DNA of 64,000 nucleotides from Atkinsonella hypoxylon (lineage: Eukaryota; Ascomycota; Sordariomycetes; Hypocreales; Clavicipitaceae): the NCBI GenBank assembly GCA_000729835.1, contig JFHB01000168.1, positions 1 to 64,000 on the forward strand, read 5' to 3'. This document shows, piece by piece, positions 37,332 to 49,208 of the stretch (position 1 is the stretch's first letter; the number at the start of each line of letters is the position of its first letter). Made by a program: the position numbers and the translations under genes. A model generated the notes under the pieces. The model made no database searches and was not told where the DNA came from. It saw only the letters and a list, made by a program, of their open reading frames with translations.

Positions 37332-38276
37332 TTTTAAGGATTTTAATAGCTAATTTAACGCTCTTTATAGCTAATTATAGCCTAAATTACAGTAGAAAAA
37401 GTAGTAAATAACAGTTAATAACCTCTTGTAGATATTAATAGATTGCTCTATTATAGGCCTAGAAGTGCCCTATATCTTTAGAAATTATACTGAGATTTTT
37501 CTCCAATTTCTTTTGTAACAGGTATAACAGGCTCTAAAAGCTGCGTTATATTGCGATCTATATGCACATACAATTTGTATAGCAGACCAGATTAACAAGC
37601 GGTTGCAAGGGGCATAAAACATAGGTTCTAGCTATTTTTAGCCAAAAAATTCAGAAGATTCTTCTCTAATTAGGTTCTAATAAATCAGTAGAGACCTAGG
37701 CACAGCTAATTTAGGGATATCTAGCTAATTCCTACTTTAAAATCCTAACCAGTAGGATTACTATATAAATTAATTCTGCAACTGAAAACATAGAAATATC
37801 CGCAACAAGAGCTGTTAGGCGTGCACTACAAATTGTAGTATAGCTACTAACAGAGGTGCATAGGGTGCACAATATACGAGATAACAGCACAACAACAAGT
37901 GATGCAGTGCAGCGCTAAGCTTATTTCTTAATAGAAATAATTGATTAAGCAGTGCCTAATAAAACGATTTGCAGTGCGAATGTAATGTGTATAGATGTAT
38001 ATATTTTGATGTTGCGCAACAATAGAACCTAGCTATTAAGAATAGCTTCAAAAATGTGTATGCACAGGGTGCATAGAGTGCGGGAGGCACAGGGTGGGTA
38101 GAATAAAAACACTAGTATAGTGGCTAGCGATGTATGTATAGCAGGTATTAATAGCTTCCAGCAAGCTACTAATAGCAGCAATAGCTGCTAGCGCAGGTCT
38201 CAATATAGCTTCTAGTGGGTAATACAGTACACAATAGTAGATTTCAGCGGGCTAACAGCTTGCAAATAGGTCTTCC
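37332..38276 (-). other. Untranslated leader of Copia C
   Basis: About 945 bp between gag ATG and PBS, the best preserved copy of the leader. It contains a palindrome CTACAAATTGTAG near 37829 and repeated GTGCATAGGGTGCA-type words near 37860 and 38060. No coding frame seen. Confidence 0.6.
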
Positions 38277-38288
38277 GGGCTCATAACG
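38277..38288 (-). other. Primer binding site of Copia C (half-tRNA-iMet type)
   Basis: Plus strand GGGCTCATAACG, i.e. CGTTATGAGCCC in element sense next to the 5' LTR. GGGCTCATAAC equals the anticodon arm of initiator tRNA-Met. This is the least mutated PBS in the window. Confidence 0.8.
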
Positions 38289-38505
38289 TATTGAAAATAA
38301 TAGGGATTACAGGACTAGATATCTAAGAGAGTAGTGGTCTCTTAGATTTAGCACCTATAATTGCTCCTAGTAATTATCACGTAGTGGAAGCAGCAGCAGC
38401 CTAAATCAAGCTGTAGTGTATAGTATAGATTACGTAGAGGCAATAGATAACTGTAATAGTAGTATCTTTATATTGAGAGCGCTGTAACAAACTTAGTAAG
38501 GGTAG
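38289..38505 (-). repeat. 5' LTR of Copia C, inner fragment
   Basis: 217 bp from TATTGAAAATAATAG to GGTAG, interrupted by L3; the LTR continues at 48461-48948, giving about 705 bp in total. Confidence 0.95.
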
Positions 38506-38748
38506 TGTTACAGGATAATCCTACAGACCCGCAGGTCACTAGTGCACGTGACCGCAATTATGTATAAGTAGTTAGAAGCAACACTTAGGTAGTTAGATTG
38601 AACAATTAACTATTATTTACTAGAACACTATTACTAGATGCTCTTTACAGCAACTCTTACAACTTCTCTTATAAATCTTTATATAACCTATTAAATCTAA
38701 CAACCTATTGTTACTTCTAATAAACCTACGTTAGATCCTACTGTAATA
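38506..38748 (+). repeat. 5' LTR of L3
   Basis: 243 bp, from TGTTACAGGATAATCC to CCTACTGTAATA. The outer 100 bp are nearly free of RIP-type changes (CCGCAGGTCACTAGTGCACG), while the inner part is mutated compared with the 3' LTR. No clear PBS was recognised in AGTAGTAGTAATTGC downstream. Confidence 0.95.
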
Positions 38749-38810
38749 AGTAGTAGTAATTGCTTCTAATTGTTGCTAACCCTCCTTAAGCTTAAAAAGC
38801 TAAAATTATA

Positions 38811-41800
38811 ATGTTTAAGATAGAGCAACTTTAGAAGAAGCTTAATAGAAGGAATTATATTCCTTTTACTAATAGAGAACTTAAAACTATACACTAATTC
38901 TATAAATTTTACCGCTAAAATCTAAACTTCTAGATTTAAAAAAGGGATCTTATACCTTAAGAAAAAAGAAGCTTACTACTTTATCTTACTTACTATAAAT
39001 TCGTTAATAAATAGCTTAAATTATATAACTAACTTAAGCTAGTAGAACTACCTTCTTACTAGAATACTGTTAATACTTCTACAGTATAGTAGGTATAGAG
39101 GTAGGTTAATAGAATTATTAATAAGGCTAAATCTACTAGACTCCTTATAGATTTACTAACAGTAATACTAAAAGAAAAAGCTAAAGCTAGATTATCTAGA
39201 TCTAACAGCTTAGAAAACACTATCTATAAAGCTAGTACTAGTTCTACCTAGAATATTAAAGGAAAGTAAGTATAGAGATTTAGATTTATACTACTTACTA
39301 AAGACCTAGATCTATTAAATACGCCTTAAACTGCTAAAAAGAACTTACTAATTAAAGAACTAGCTAAAATCTTACTGCTTTTATAGGCTTACTAAAGGTT
39401 TTATACCTTTAAGCTAAAGTATAAAGTAAAGAAAGTAATAAAGCTACTTAAAAAAGAGAACCTTTTACTAAAATAGCTTATAGGTTTTTCTATAGAAATT
39501 AGTAAGTAAATTAGTAGAATTAGAGGAGAATTAATTAATAAAATTAGCAGATTATAGAGAGAATTAAACAATAAAATTGCTGCTCTTTAGGTAGAGCAAT
39601 AATACTTAGCCTAAAAGATAGAGACTATACCTAAGCCTTAGAATAAATATAATAGATAATACTATATTTAATAAGGCTTTTAGCTTAAGGATTATAGGTA
39701 AAGGGCTTCTAATCCTTACTTACCTCTAAAAGATAACTAGAACTAAAAGTAAGGTTAAAAGTAACCCCTAAGCAAAGGAAACTATATAATATAGAGATAC
39801 TCTAAACACTTTAGTACTTTTCTAAAAGAATAGAAGCTACTATAATTTCTAAAGAATCTATTAAAGCAATACTACAATAGTAAAGCTAAGAAGAGCTAAG
39901 ATACTAAAAAAGACTAAGATTAAGCATTTAGTAACTTTAAATATTAGTATATAAATTAATAGGCACTACACTATATTAGAAACAATAATCCCTAACTAAA
40001 TCTAGCAGATAAGAGGCTAGATCTATATTAAGAATAGAATAACTAGAGCAATATATAGTTTTAAACCCTTAAGGAATAAATAAATTCTATATAGAAGATT
40101 ACTAATATTAGTTACTTTAAACCCTTTAACAATAGAAATATCTATAAGCTAATTTTATATAAAGGAAAGCACACTATTTTCTATAATATAGAGCTATAGA
40201 TCTAAGCTGTTAAAGACTACTATAGCTATAGTGCAATTAACGCCTAAAAAGCTATTTACATTAAGCTCTAAACTCTCTTTAAAGGAAATATATTAATATA
40301 GTATAAGCAGTATCTAAATTACTATAAAAAAACAGCTATTTTTAGTAGTTTAAACTCTATTTATACTGCTATCTATAAAGAATTTAGTATATAGATCTAG
40401 AATACAATAATATAGCTAGATTTAGCTAAGTTTATAGAGTAAAATATAATTAAAGAAAAATTATTTAGGGAGTTTACCTCTAAAGTATTCTAATATATCT
40501 ATATAAATAGTAAAACTACTAATCTTTAGCTCCTTTTAAGACTCTATTATAAGCTATACTTAGGATTGTAATAGCTATACTTAATTTTAACAGTAAAAGA
40601 CCTAAGATCTATATATATTACTATAGTAAATAATAAGGTTAAGGATCTATAAGAATACCTTAAGAATTTAGAAAAATAATAAAAGTTAGAAGACTATAAA
40701 GAAGGTACTAATACTTACTACACTTAGAGTAAATCTAATAGTAAGAACTCTAAAAACAATAAAGTAGCCTAAGGTAACTAAACTAACTAGAATAGAAGCA
40801 ATAGTTAATTTTAGTTCTAACCTTTATTCTATAAAAATTACTAGAATAATTATACTTAATACCTACTGTAAAACTAAAGGAATTAGCTACTAAGAGAGCA
40901 GTAACTCTAGCCTTAGTAGAACTAGAATTTAGAGGCTAGCTAGAATTATTAGCTAGAGCTACAGTATCCTTAGCAGCCTTAACGTTTCTAATAATAGAGC
41001 TTACTATAGAATAATAAGGAATATACCTATATAATAATATTTAAAGATAAATCTAATTAAAAAAACTATAAAAAGTACCTTAAAAGCTATAAATACTAGC
41101 TAATAGAAGAAGAAGAAACAGTTAATACTAAGGAACTACTAACTAGCTTAGAATTTAACTTTATTAAAACCTATTTTGCTAAAAGTAAAAAAAAGTAAAA
41201 GAAAAAGGTTTAAATAGAGGTAGACTAAAAGGATTTATAGAGAATCTAAATAGAGTAAGTAGTTAAAGTAGTTATAAGGCTATAGCTTATTAAATCTAGT
41301 ATTCTAAAGTTAAATTTCTTCCTAAAGATTTCTATTTAATTCTATAATAAGGAACTATTACATTAAATCTACCTAGATACTAGAACCTCTTTAGTGCTAG
41401 TTAATAAAGTATAGTTAACTTAGTTTAGTTAGAATATAAAATAGATAAAAATAGAGCTAAAACTAGTTACTAAAGTGTAATTATCTTTCTATATCTCTAA
41501 GATAGCTACATTTAACTTCTATATCCCTAGATCTATATATAGTATACCTATAACTAGCTATTTTATAGTTACAGCTAACGTAATAAGTAACCTAGAACTA
41601 AAGCTTCTTCTAGGTTTAACCTTCCTCTATAATTATAGTGTTAAAATCGATTTTATCTGCTCTAAGGCCACTATTAGGTCTATTTATAATATAGTTATAG
41701 AAATAGGTATCTTCTAGCTAATTTTAAAGATTCTATATTAGAATGTAACAGCAGTATAAGCTATAATAATTCCGCTAAAATTGTAGAAGTATATTCTAGT

Positions 41801-44800
41801 TAAATAGAAGGAGGTACTAGCTAATAAAAAGGCTACTGCTTACTATATATACTTAAAATCTAACTTTATCCTAGATGTATTGCTTAGTATAACTAACTAG
41901 GAATAAATAGTAGCCTATAACTATTTAGATAAATTTATTATAATCTAGAAAAATTAGAAGGTTATTTATCTTTAGTATAATAAAGAGCTTAAGGCTAACT
42001 ATATAATTATAAACCTATTTAATTTATATATATATTTTTCTAAGGATATTGCACCTAATAATAGTCTATTGCTTGTAGAAGATTATAAGATATAGAAAGA
42101 AGGTAATAGTAGTAGATTTAACCCTAAGAAAGTTAATAATAGTATCTCTATATATAGAATCTCTTATCCTAAAAATATACTATATATCTACAATAAATAT
42201 AAGGTTAAGGTAGAAAACTTAAATCTAAATATTGCAGCTAAACTTATTAACTTAATAAATAAATATAATATTTATTGTAATAGAGGTATTATTCCTATAC
42301 CTAAAGACTAGTATATAAGAGTAGATTTAGTAAATAGATAGCAGAAGCAGCTAAAACCTATTTAAATCTACCTACTAGAAGCTAAAGATAAAGCTAAATT
42401 AGATAAGGTTTATAATAAGCTATATTTAAGTAGAAAGATATTGTATTTAGATAACCTAGCAGCTATAGCTTGCCTAGCCTTTATAATGTAAATTAAAACC
42501 CTAATAGAAAGGAAAGAATAAGTTGTAGTTAATATAAGGCTACTTAACAGTATAGTAATACTAAATATATACTCTTTACTAGATTAATTAGATATTATAG
42601 TAGATATATATAGTAAGAAGATATTTTTACTCTTTAATATATTAGGGTTTTTCTACTAGCTTTCTATAAGATAAAAGCACTAATTTTATATAGTAGTAAT
42701 ATTAAAATAAGGATTAGAAGCATTAAATGTAGCGCTTATAGGCTTTAAGAATATATTAGCTTTTGCTTAATAGTATATAGACTAATTATTTTAAAAGCAT
42801 TAGTATTTTATATAAATCTATATTAATAACATTATTATATTCTTTAACTCTACTAAAGACTACCTTATATACCTTAATATAGTCTTATTAATCCTAAAGA
42901 AAAATAAGTTAATAATAGCTATAAAGAAGTTATTTATAGGCTACCTAGCTATTTAGCTATTAGGTTTTATTGTTAATAGTAATAGAATTACTAATATAAA
43001 CAATAGGCTAAAAGCTTTTTAAAAACTTAAGTTTCTAGTAGATCTTATAAATCTAAAGACCTTTATTAATATAGCTAGCTTTTTATAGAAGAGCATTCTA
43101 TAGTTTAATATATAAATTTACTTACTATAAGAACAAAAGACTACTCTACTATAAGAGCTTTATAAAAAAAGCTTAGCTAATAGTTTACTAAAACTAATAC
43201 ACTAAAAGAAAGCCTAAAAAGCAATATTTTTACTAAAACCTAAGGAAGAGAAAGCATTCTAAGAGGTAAAGGTATACCTTAATAAAAACACTGTTCTATA
43301 GCACTATAACCCTAGTAAGTATTTATTCTTTAAAGTTAACGCTTATAAGGAAGAATTTAGGCTTTTTATTTTCTAGCTTATAGGTAAATAGAATAGTTAT
43401 AGTATACCTAGTAAAGATATTAAAAACAATTAGCTTTAACTAATCCTTTTCCTCTTAAGATATACTTTTAATCTAGAGAAACACTATAGATTAACTAAGG
43501 TAGAGGTAGCTGTAATTATATAGAGTGTTTAAAAGCTATAGAAAATAGTTTAATCTAACTACTATACTATTAATATTATTATAGACTACTTATTAGTAAA
43601 AGGGATTATTAAATATACCTTACTTACTATAATAGATCTAGATAAGGCTAACCTAAAATTAGCTAAAGTAGCTAATTATCTATTATAATTTAACCTAAGA
43701 GTCTTCTATATACTAGAAGTGCTAAATGTAGTACTAAATACGCTCTCTAGGTTGTTAGTTATAGTCTTATACTAAGAGAAGGCTTATAACAGTAAATTTA
43801 ATAAGCTTAATATAAGCGCGTTTTTTACTAAAGAATATAGTACTATAGTAGTATTAAATAAAGGTCTAAAAGAGGAAATTATTTAAGGCTATAGTTTTAA
43901 TCTAAAGCTTAGTAGAATTATAGAAGGTATTAAGGACTTTTATAAAAAGTAGAATTAGTAAAATTAATAAAGAAAACTAAGGATTCTACTATATAGATAG
44001 ACTCTATAAGACAATAGACTTTTGTACTATTATAATAGAAAAGGCCTATTCTAACTATATATACCTATAAAGGTTATAGAATCTATTCTTAAAACAGTCT
44101 ATAATAATTAGAACTATTTTAGTGCCTATAGAATAGCAGTAGAATTATAGGCAGTTTACTTTCTGTAGATATATAAGTAAATTTAAGCCTATATTGCTTA
44201 CTACTATACCTATAAAGAAAATGCAATTAACTGCAGTAAGCTACTAAAGGAATTAAGGTTGTTAGAGTTAGTTCTAACTCTCTTCTATATAATTTTGCTT
44301 AATTTTATTACTAATATACCTAAAGTTAGCTTAATAAACACTCTATAGCAAAAAGATAGATATAGCTTTTATAACTTACTATATTTAGTAAATTACTTAT
44401 TTAGTAAGTAAACAATCCTTATACTTAGGTATATAATATATATAGTAGAAATTTAGGTAGAACTACTCTTATAGATACTATATTTATTAAACTAAAGCCT
44501 TCTTAAGTAAATTGTAAGTAACTAAGATCTAAAGTTTATTTCTAACGTTTAAAGAAGTATATTTACCTAAATTAGAATTAAATTGCTTATAGCTACAGCT
44601 TACTACCTATAGATAAATAGAATAGCTAAACAGAAGAATTAAATAGTTATTATTGCTATTTAATACTATATAGTTATAAATCTAGATACACTATAGACTG
44701 TAATACTTCTAGCACTACAGCACTAACTTAACAATATAGTAGCAGCTAGTATAGAGATTTCCTTTAACAAACTTATATATAGTTTCTAACTAGCTACTAT

Positions 44801-45490
44801 TGTTAATTTAATCTAATTAGATAACGTTCCTAGCAATAGAATAGATATAAGCAATATAGCTATACTTTAGAAGCTATACTAGCAAAAGGTAGAAACAGCT
44901 ATTAGTATAGTAAATGCCTTAAGCAAGATTAAATATAATGCCTAGTATAAGCCTATTAACATTAAAGTAGAGAATATAGTCTACCTATAATTATACTAAG
45001 GATATATACTTCTAGGAAAGCTAAAAAAGAAATAGTCTTCTTAATAGGTAGAGCTATATAAGGTTCTTACAAAAGTAAGCTTATTATTGTTTTACCTAGA
45101 TTTCCTACTAGATTTATATATATATTTAGTAGTATTAATAGCTTACCTTTAGAAGCTAAGATAAAGTAAAAACCCTTTTAACTAAAAAAAGCAACTACTA
45201 CTGCTAATTGCAATAGAAGGGTTTAGTATAGAGGACTATTAGGAAATTAAGCAAATTTATACCTATTAAATCTAACGTTCCTACAGTAGGTTAAGTAAGC
45301 TGTATTTAGAATTCCTTATACAATAGAAAGGGTTCTTTACTAAAGATAACTAATAGATTTCTAAAGATAAGCTTAAAGTTAACACTTCTAAAATTATAAA
45401 TAAATATCTATAAAAGCACTCTATAAATTAAGAAGAAGAGTATTAGCATTATTAGAAAAGTAATATAGCTTGCTAAAAAACCCTAAATTA
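38811..45490 (+). pseudogene. gag-pol: L3 gag-pol: gag, protease, RT, RNase H, integrase, chromodomain in one frame
   Basis: The ATG at 38811 (MFKIEQL), protease, RT, RNase H, integrase and chromodomain motifs all fall in the same phase. Gag (to about 40900) is Arg/Glu/Pro-rich with no obvious zinc knuckle. Protease near 41370 reads YLDTRTSLVLVNK (D-T-G with Gly changed to Arg). The RT active site at 42819-42845 is YINNIIIF (YIDD with Asp to Asn). RNase H near 43330 shows FKVNAYKEEFRLFIFQLIG. Integrase has DRYSFYNLLYLV near 44350 and NQDLKFISNVQRS near 44520. At 45306-45400 LEFLIQQKGFFTKDN is chromodomain-like (LEFLVxWKGF pattern). Stops sit at Gln/Trp positions. Confidence 0.9.
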
Positions 45491-45939
45491 GCTAGCAGAA
45501 GCCTACTATTAACTCTTTTCCTTATAAGTCTTAATTTCCTTTATTATATAATAAATTGTTTAAATCTCTTAGTATCTTTTTCTTTATTTCCTTATTTATT
45601 ATTATTAAAACTATTAAAATTAGCCTATATTATAGAATTACAGGAGGTTAGGAAGAAAACACCTATAAATCTATATACTATTATTTTAACCTACTTTTCC
45701 TATAAATTTACCTTTACTTTTATAAATTTTTACGCTTTCTACTATATAACCTTTTCCTTACACCTTTATATATTATAAAGTCTTTATAAATTTATTAATA
45801 CTATTGTAGCTACTGCTCTTTCTATCCCTTTAGGCTGTTATTTAGCTACTTTTAACAGTTAAACACTAAAATACTACACTAAGGGCAATAGACTGCCTAT
45901 AGAGTAAATTCCTATAGCCTATAGAACTAACTAGCCTCT
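45491..45939. other. Spacer between pol and ORF3 of L3
   Basis: T-rich on the plus strand. It contains a stop-free run 45470-45778 (102 codons, hydrophobic, Leu/Phe/Ile/Tyr-rich) whose reality is unclear, since T-rich DNA gives few TAA/TAG triplets by composition. It could encode membrane segments of a small protein, or be non-coding. Confidence 0.35.
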
Positions 45940-47376
45940 ATAGAGCTACTTCTAGCTCTTTCTATTCCCTCTATAGAAAATCTACTACTATTATTCTTTT
46001 CTTTTAGTAGTTTAGAATTATTAATTCTAGTAAACCTAGATAGCCTATTCTAAGAAGAGAATAATAACAGTAACTACACTTAAGCTATAATACTACTACT
46101 ATTTAAGCCTAAAGAAGAATATATTACTTCTAATATATATATTAATTATAACAATAGTTTTAACGCTAAAAGTAAAGGTTTTAAGTTTAAGGAGTAAGAA
46201 TATAACTATAAAGGTAATATAATAGCTATAGAGCTAAATAACATTAAAACTTATCTTATATTACTTAATTTCTACTGCTTATATAGCACTTTTAGTAGGC
46301 CTAGAAGTGCTAAGGGCACTCTAAAAGTTAATAAGTTTATCCTTAGCACTATTTCTATAGAAATTAAAGATAATATTAATATTACTAATGTAGAGCCTAT
46401 TACAGAAGACTATAGTTAGTATTGCTATACTAATAGAGCTAAAGAAAAGGTATAGAATATAGAAAATACTATTTACACTTATATCTATAAATTTGCCCTT
46501 AAAGGCAGTATAATAAATAAAACTAGCATTAAGGTCTCTAAAGACAATATATATTACTTACTCTAGCAGAATATAGTAATATATATCTTTAGAATTTACA
46601 ATAACTATAAAGTAAAGCGCTAGAACTAGTAATATAAAGGTAAGGATACTAAGGCATCTATAGGTAACACTAAAGTAGCTAGAAGAGGCAAGATATAGGC
46701 AAAAGCAGTAGCTACTATATACTATAGTAGCAATATAGTAAAAAGAGGTAAAGAAACTATTACTATAGATTTATCTACTAGTTTACTGTTATAGGCAGTA
46801 TTACTTACTATCTACTTCTCTAATAAATTTAGCAGAATTAATAGCACTATTGTAGGTGCCTTAGCTAGTATTAACTGTATAAACTTACTCTTTATTCTAT
46901 TAGCTAAGGTGCAGTTCTAAACCTAGTGTAATAGTCTTCTTTAGGAAAAGTATAAATCTAACGCTAAAGAAATAATTAAAGTCTACCTTAAGGATACTTC
47001 TATAGGTAGTAACGCTATATAGAAGTAACTTAACCTCTATATTGCTAAAATTAATAAGTTAAATAAAAAGATTAACTAGATTAAAATAAAGGCTAAAGGA
47101 GGTCTATTTAATAAGTAGTTTAACGAATTATAGACTGCTATCTGCAGTATATATAACTAACTAGATAGCATAAGTTAATTTAATAAAGGTATTAATAATA
47201 TTATTAATAAAAATAAAACTCTACTAAAGGTTGCTAGTAATATTAATATACTATAGGCAGAAAATAAACGCTTACAATATAAAATTAACTATATTTATAT
47301 AGACTTCTTAGAACACTTAGCTAACTAGCCTATTGCTGCATAAAGCCTCTTTAGTAATAGATTTAGCACTATTTAA
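45940..47376 (+). pseudogene. L3 ORF3: extra sense ORF downstream of pol, unknown function
   Basis: A plus-strand frame of about 475 codons, in a different phase from gag-pol, ending in TAA at 47374-47376. About 5% of codons are stops, all explicable as Gln/Trp, while the neighbouring phase has several times more. It is acidic/polar with Asn- and Lys-rich stretches: KPKEEYITSNIYINYNN, GTLKVNKFILSTISIEIKDN, FILLAKVQF. The last 150 residues (KINKLNKKIN, NINILQAENKRLQYKINY) look like a coiled coil, ending FLEHLANQPIAAQSLFSNR. No signal peptide or clear envelope features were seen, the start is unsure, and I do not recognise the family. Confidence 0.65.
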
Positions 47377-48212
47377 TGTAGAAGAAGTGCTTAGTTTGTG
47401 CTAATTAACCTAGCTTTAATGTGTTTCTCTCTATTAATTCTATAAAAAACACCTTCTATAGTAAAGCTAATGCTAACTAAGGTAAAAACGCTAACTAAGA
47501 GGCTAGCTGTAGATAAACTAGTAGAAACACCTACTAAGCGTAAGACTAATGCCTTCTAGGCAAAACTCTTCCTAAAGCCACTAGAAACGTCCTTTAGCTT
47601 TACTTTCTAGAGAGAACTAATAGCCTACTATAACTAACTAACAATTTACTGCTATTAAGGATGCTTAGGGATTAGAATAAGCTATATATATATAGAGAAA
47701 TGCACTAAAGAGATCTAACAGAAAATTTGCTTTAATATAGATTAATTTTTAATGCTTTTAACACTGTATAGAATAATCTTATATAAAGAATATACTATAT
47801 AGATTTAATAAATTAGCTTTATTATATAAGATTAATTTATAGGATTTAACATTATTTAAAATAATTTTGCGTAACTTCACTTATATATAGAATATAGAAT
47901 AAGCTTTAACGCTCTATTAGGTTTAAGGAAATCCGTTAATTTAATATATAGATTTAATAGTTACTAGATTATAAGTGTAATTTAGGTATTATAAGTGCAC
48001 AAGAAAATACATAAATATAGCAACCTATGCTGTAGATTGCACTATAACAACAACAACGCGTGCTTACGCAATAAAATAATAACTACCTTTCTGCGCCTTT
48101 TATAACAGCTAGATTAATAAGTTATTTAGTTTAATCTAATAAGCCTTCTAACAACTAACAATTAATTTTTAGAACAGCTAGAACAGCCGATCTTTTTTGT
48201 AGAGGCAGCACT
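47377..48212. other. Non-coding 3' region of L3
   Basis: About 840 bp up to the 3' LTR; no conserved coding frame was seen. The purine-containing GTAGAGGCAGCAC just before the LTR (48199-48212) is a weak polypurine tract candidate. Confidence 0.5.
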
Positions 48213-48455
48213 TATTATAGAATAATTCTATAGACCTATAGGTTACTAGTGTATATAACCGCAATTATATATAAGTAGTTAGAAGCAACACTTAGGTAGT
48301 TAGATTGAACAATTAACTATTATTTACTAGAACACTATTACTAGATGCTCTTTATAGCAACTCTTACGACTCCTCTCACGAATCTTTGCATAACCTGTTG
48401 AATCCAACAACCTATTGTTACTTCCGACAAACCTACGTTAGATCCCACTGTAACA
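48213..48455 (+). repeat. 3' LTR of L3
   Basis: 243 bp. The inner half is strongly RIP-mutated (TATTATAGAATAATTC against TGTTACAGGATAATCC), but the outer half is close to unmutated (CTCACGAATCTTTGC, GATCCCACTGTAACA). Confidence 0.95.
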
Positions 48456-48460
48456 GGTAG

Positions 48461-48948
48461 GATCTTAAATCTTTCTAGTCCCTTATAGATCTACTAACTA
48501 TATCGGCGGGCTGTAGTCGCTAGAAGGGATCGTAGGCCACTTTATAATTTCCGCAAAAAGATTTACTATATAAAAACAAAAAAATCGACTTACGGCTATA
48601 TAAACGAGACGCCTACGTGTACAATTTAACAAATTCCACTAATAACAAGCAACCCTTATAGGCAAACCTATCTAACAATTATACCATTAGATAGCCCTGA
48701 TTCTTAGCTTTCGAATGGTATACTTCTTGAATTTCTACTATTAATAGTTATAGAGAAAATCGCTGTTAAAGTTAACTATAGGTTAGGCAACTTTGCCTTA
48801 GTCGAATCTAGATGTTTCGCATCTAGTAACAGCGATATCTCTACCAAAAATCAACGTATTAAGACCTAGTTAGGGTCACGTGATAGAGCAACTAATAGGC
48901 AACTAGCAAGCATAAAAATAGGCTATACAGGGTAGCTTATTTTTAACA
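48461..48948 (-). repeat. 5' LTR of Copia C, outer fragment
   Basis: The remaining 488 bp of the LTR cut by L3, ending TTTTTAACA next to the AGATC duplication. It contains a good copy of the multi-stem palindrome and little RIP mutation near its junction with L3. Confidence 0.95.
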
Positions 48949-49208
48949 AGATCTATATAGGTAAAGGGATAGAAGTAAGCTGCATTTATCTAGAGGTTAC
49001 CTAAACTTCACTAGGCCCTAGAGAGAGGACCTTAGCTATAAAGTATATGCTAAAAGGGGCTCCTAAGGGGATAAACCTACCCCTAGATATATAGTATAAG
49101 GGCATAGAGAGGCTTCTAGTTCCTTCTCTCTTCCTCCTTTCCTCCCTATAATTATAGTTCTTATTATAGACGCTAGTTAGCAGCAGCCACTAGGTCAGTC
49201 CATTACAA
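48949..49208 (+). repeat. 3' LTR of G2, right fragment
   Basis: Starts AGATCTATATAGG (AGATC being the second TSD copy of Copia C) and ends CAGTCCATTACA. Joined to 31049-31117 it gives one LTR of about 324 bp. Confidence 0.94.

Larger units (their letters stand above)
38506..48455 (+). mobile_element. L3: third Ty3/gypsy chromovirus with extra sense ORF, complete, youngest insertion
   Basis: A 9950-bp insertion flanked by GGTAG (38501-38505 and 48456-48460), with 243-bp LTRs bearing inverted ends TGTTACA/TGTAACA. Gag-pol is a single frame of about 2200 codons from 38811. A further reading frame follows pol. It sits in the 5' LTR of Copia C and so is the innermost layer of the six-element stack. 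Only one copy is in the window. Confidence 0.96.
31118..48948 (-). mobile_element. Copia C: Ty1/copia element, both LTRs present, 5' LTR interrupted by L3
   Basis: It is flanked by AGATC at 31113-31117 and 48949-48953. Without L3 and one GGTAG copy it is about 7.87 kb. It shares LTR variants (GCAATAGATAACTG, AACTTAGTAAGG) between its two ends. It is the least mutated of the four Copia copies in its gag start, leader and PBS. Inserted in the 3' LTR of G2. Confidence 0.96.
23296..49208 (+). mobile_element. G2: Ty3/gypsy chromovirus, 3' LTR interrupted by Copia C
   Basis: It is flanked by ATACT (23291-23295 and 49209-49213), matching the uninterrupted gag sequence of copy C near 36549. The segments 23296-31117 and 48954-49208 add up to about 8.08 kb, the same as G1. 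This copy, on the plus strand, gives the easiest reading of the family. Inserted in gag of Copia B. Confidence 0.94.

Noticed and set aside
45940..47376. An envelope gene in L3
   Set aside because: No signal peptide, furin-like site or terminal membrane anchor was seen in the reading; the location alone is not enough to call it env.
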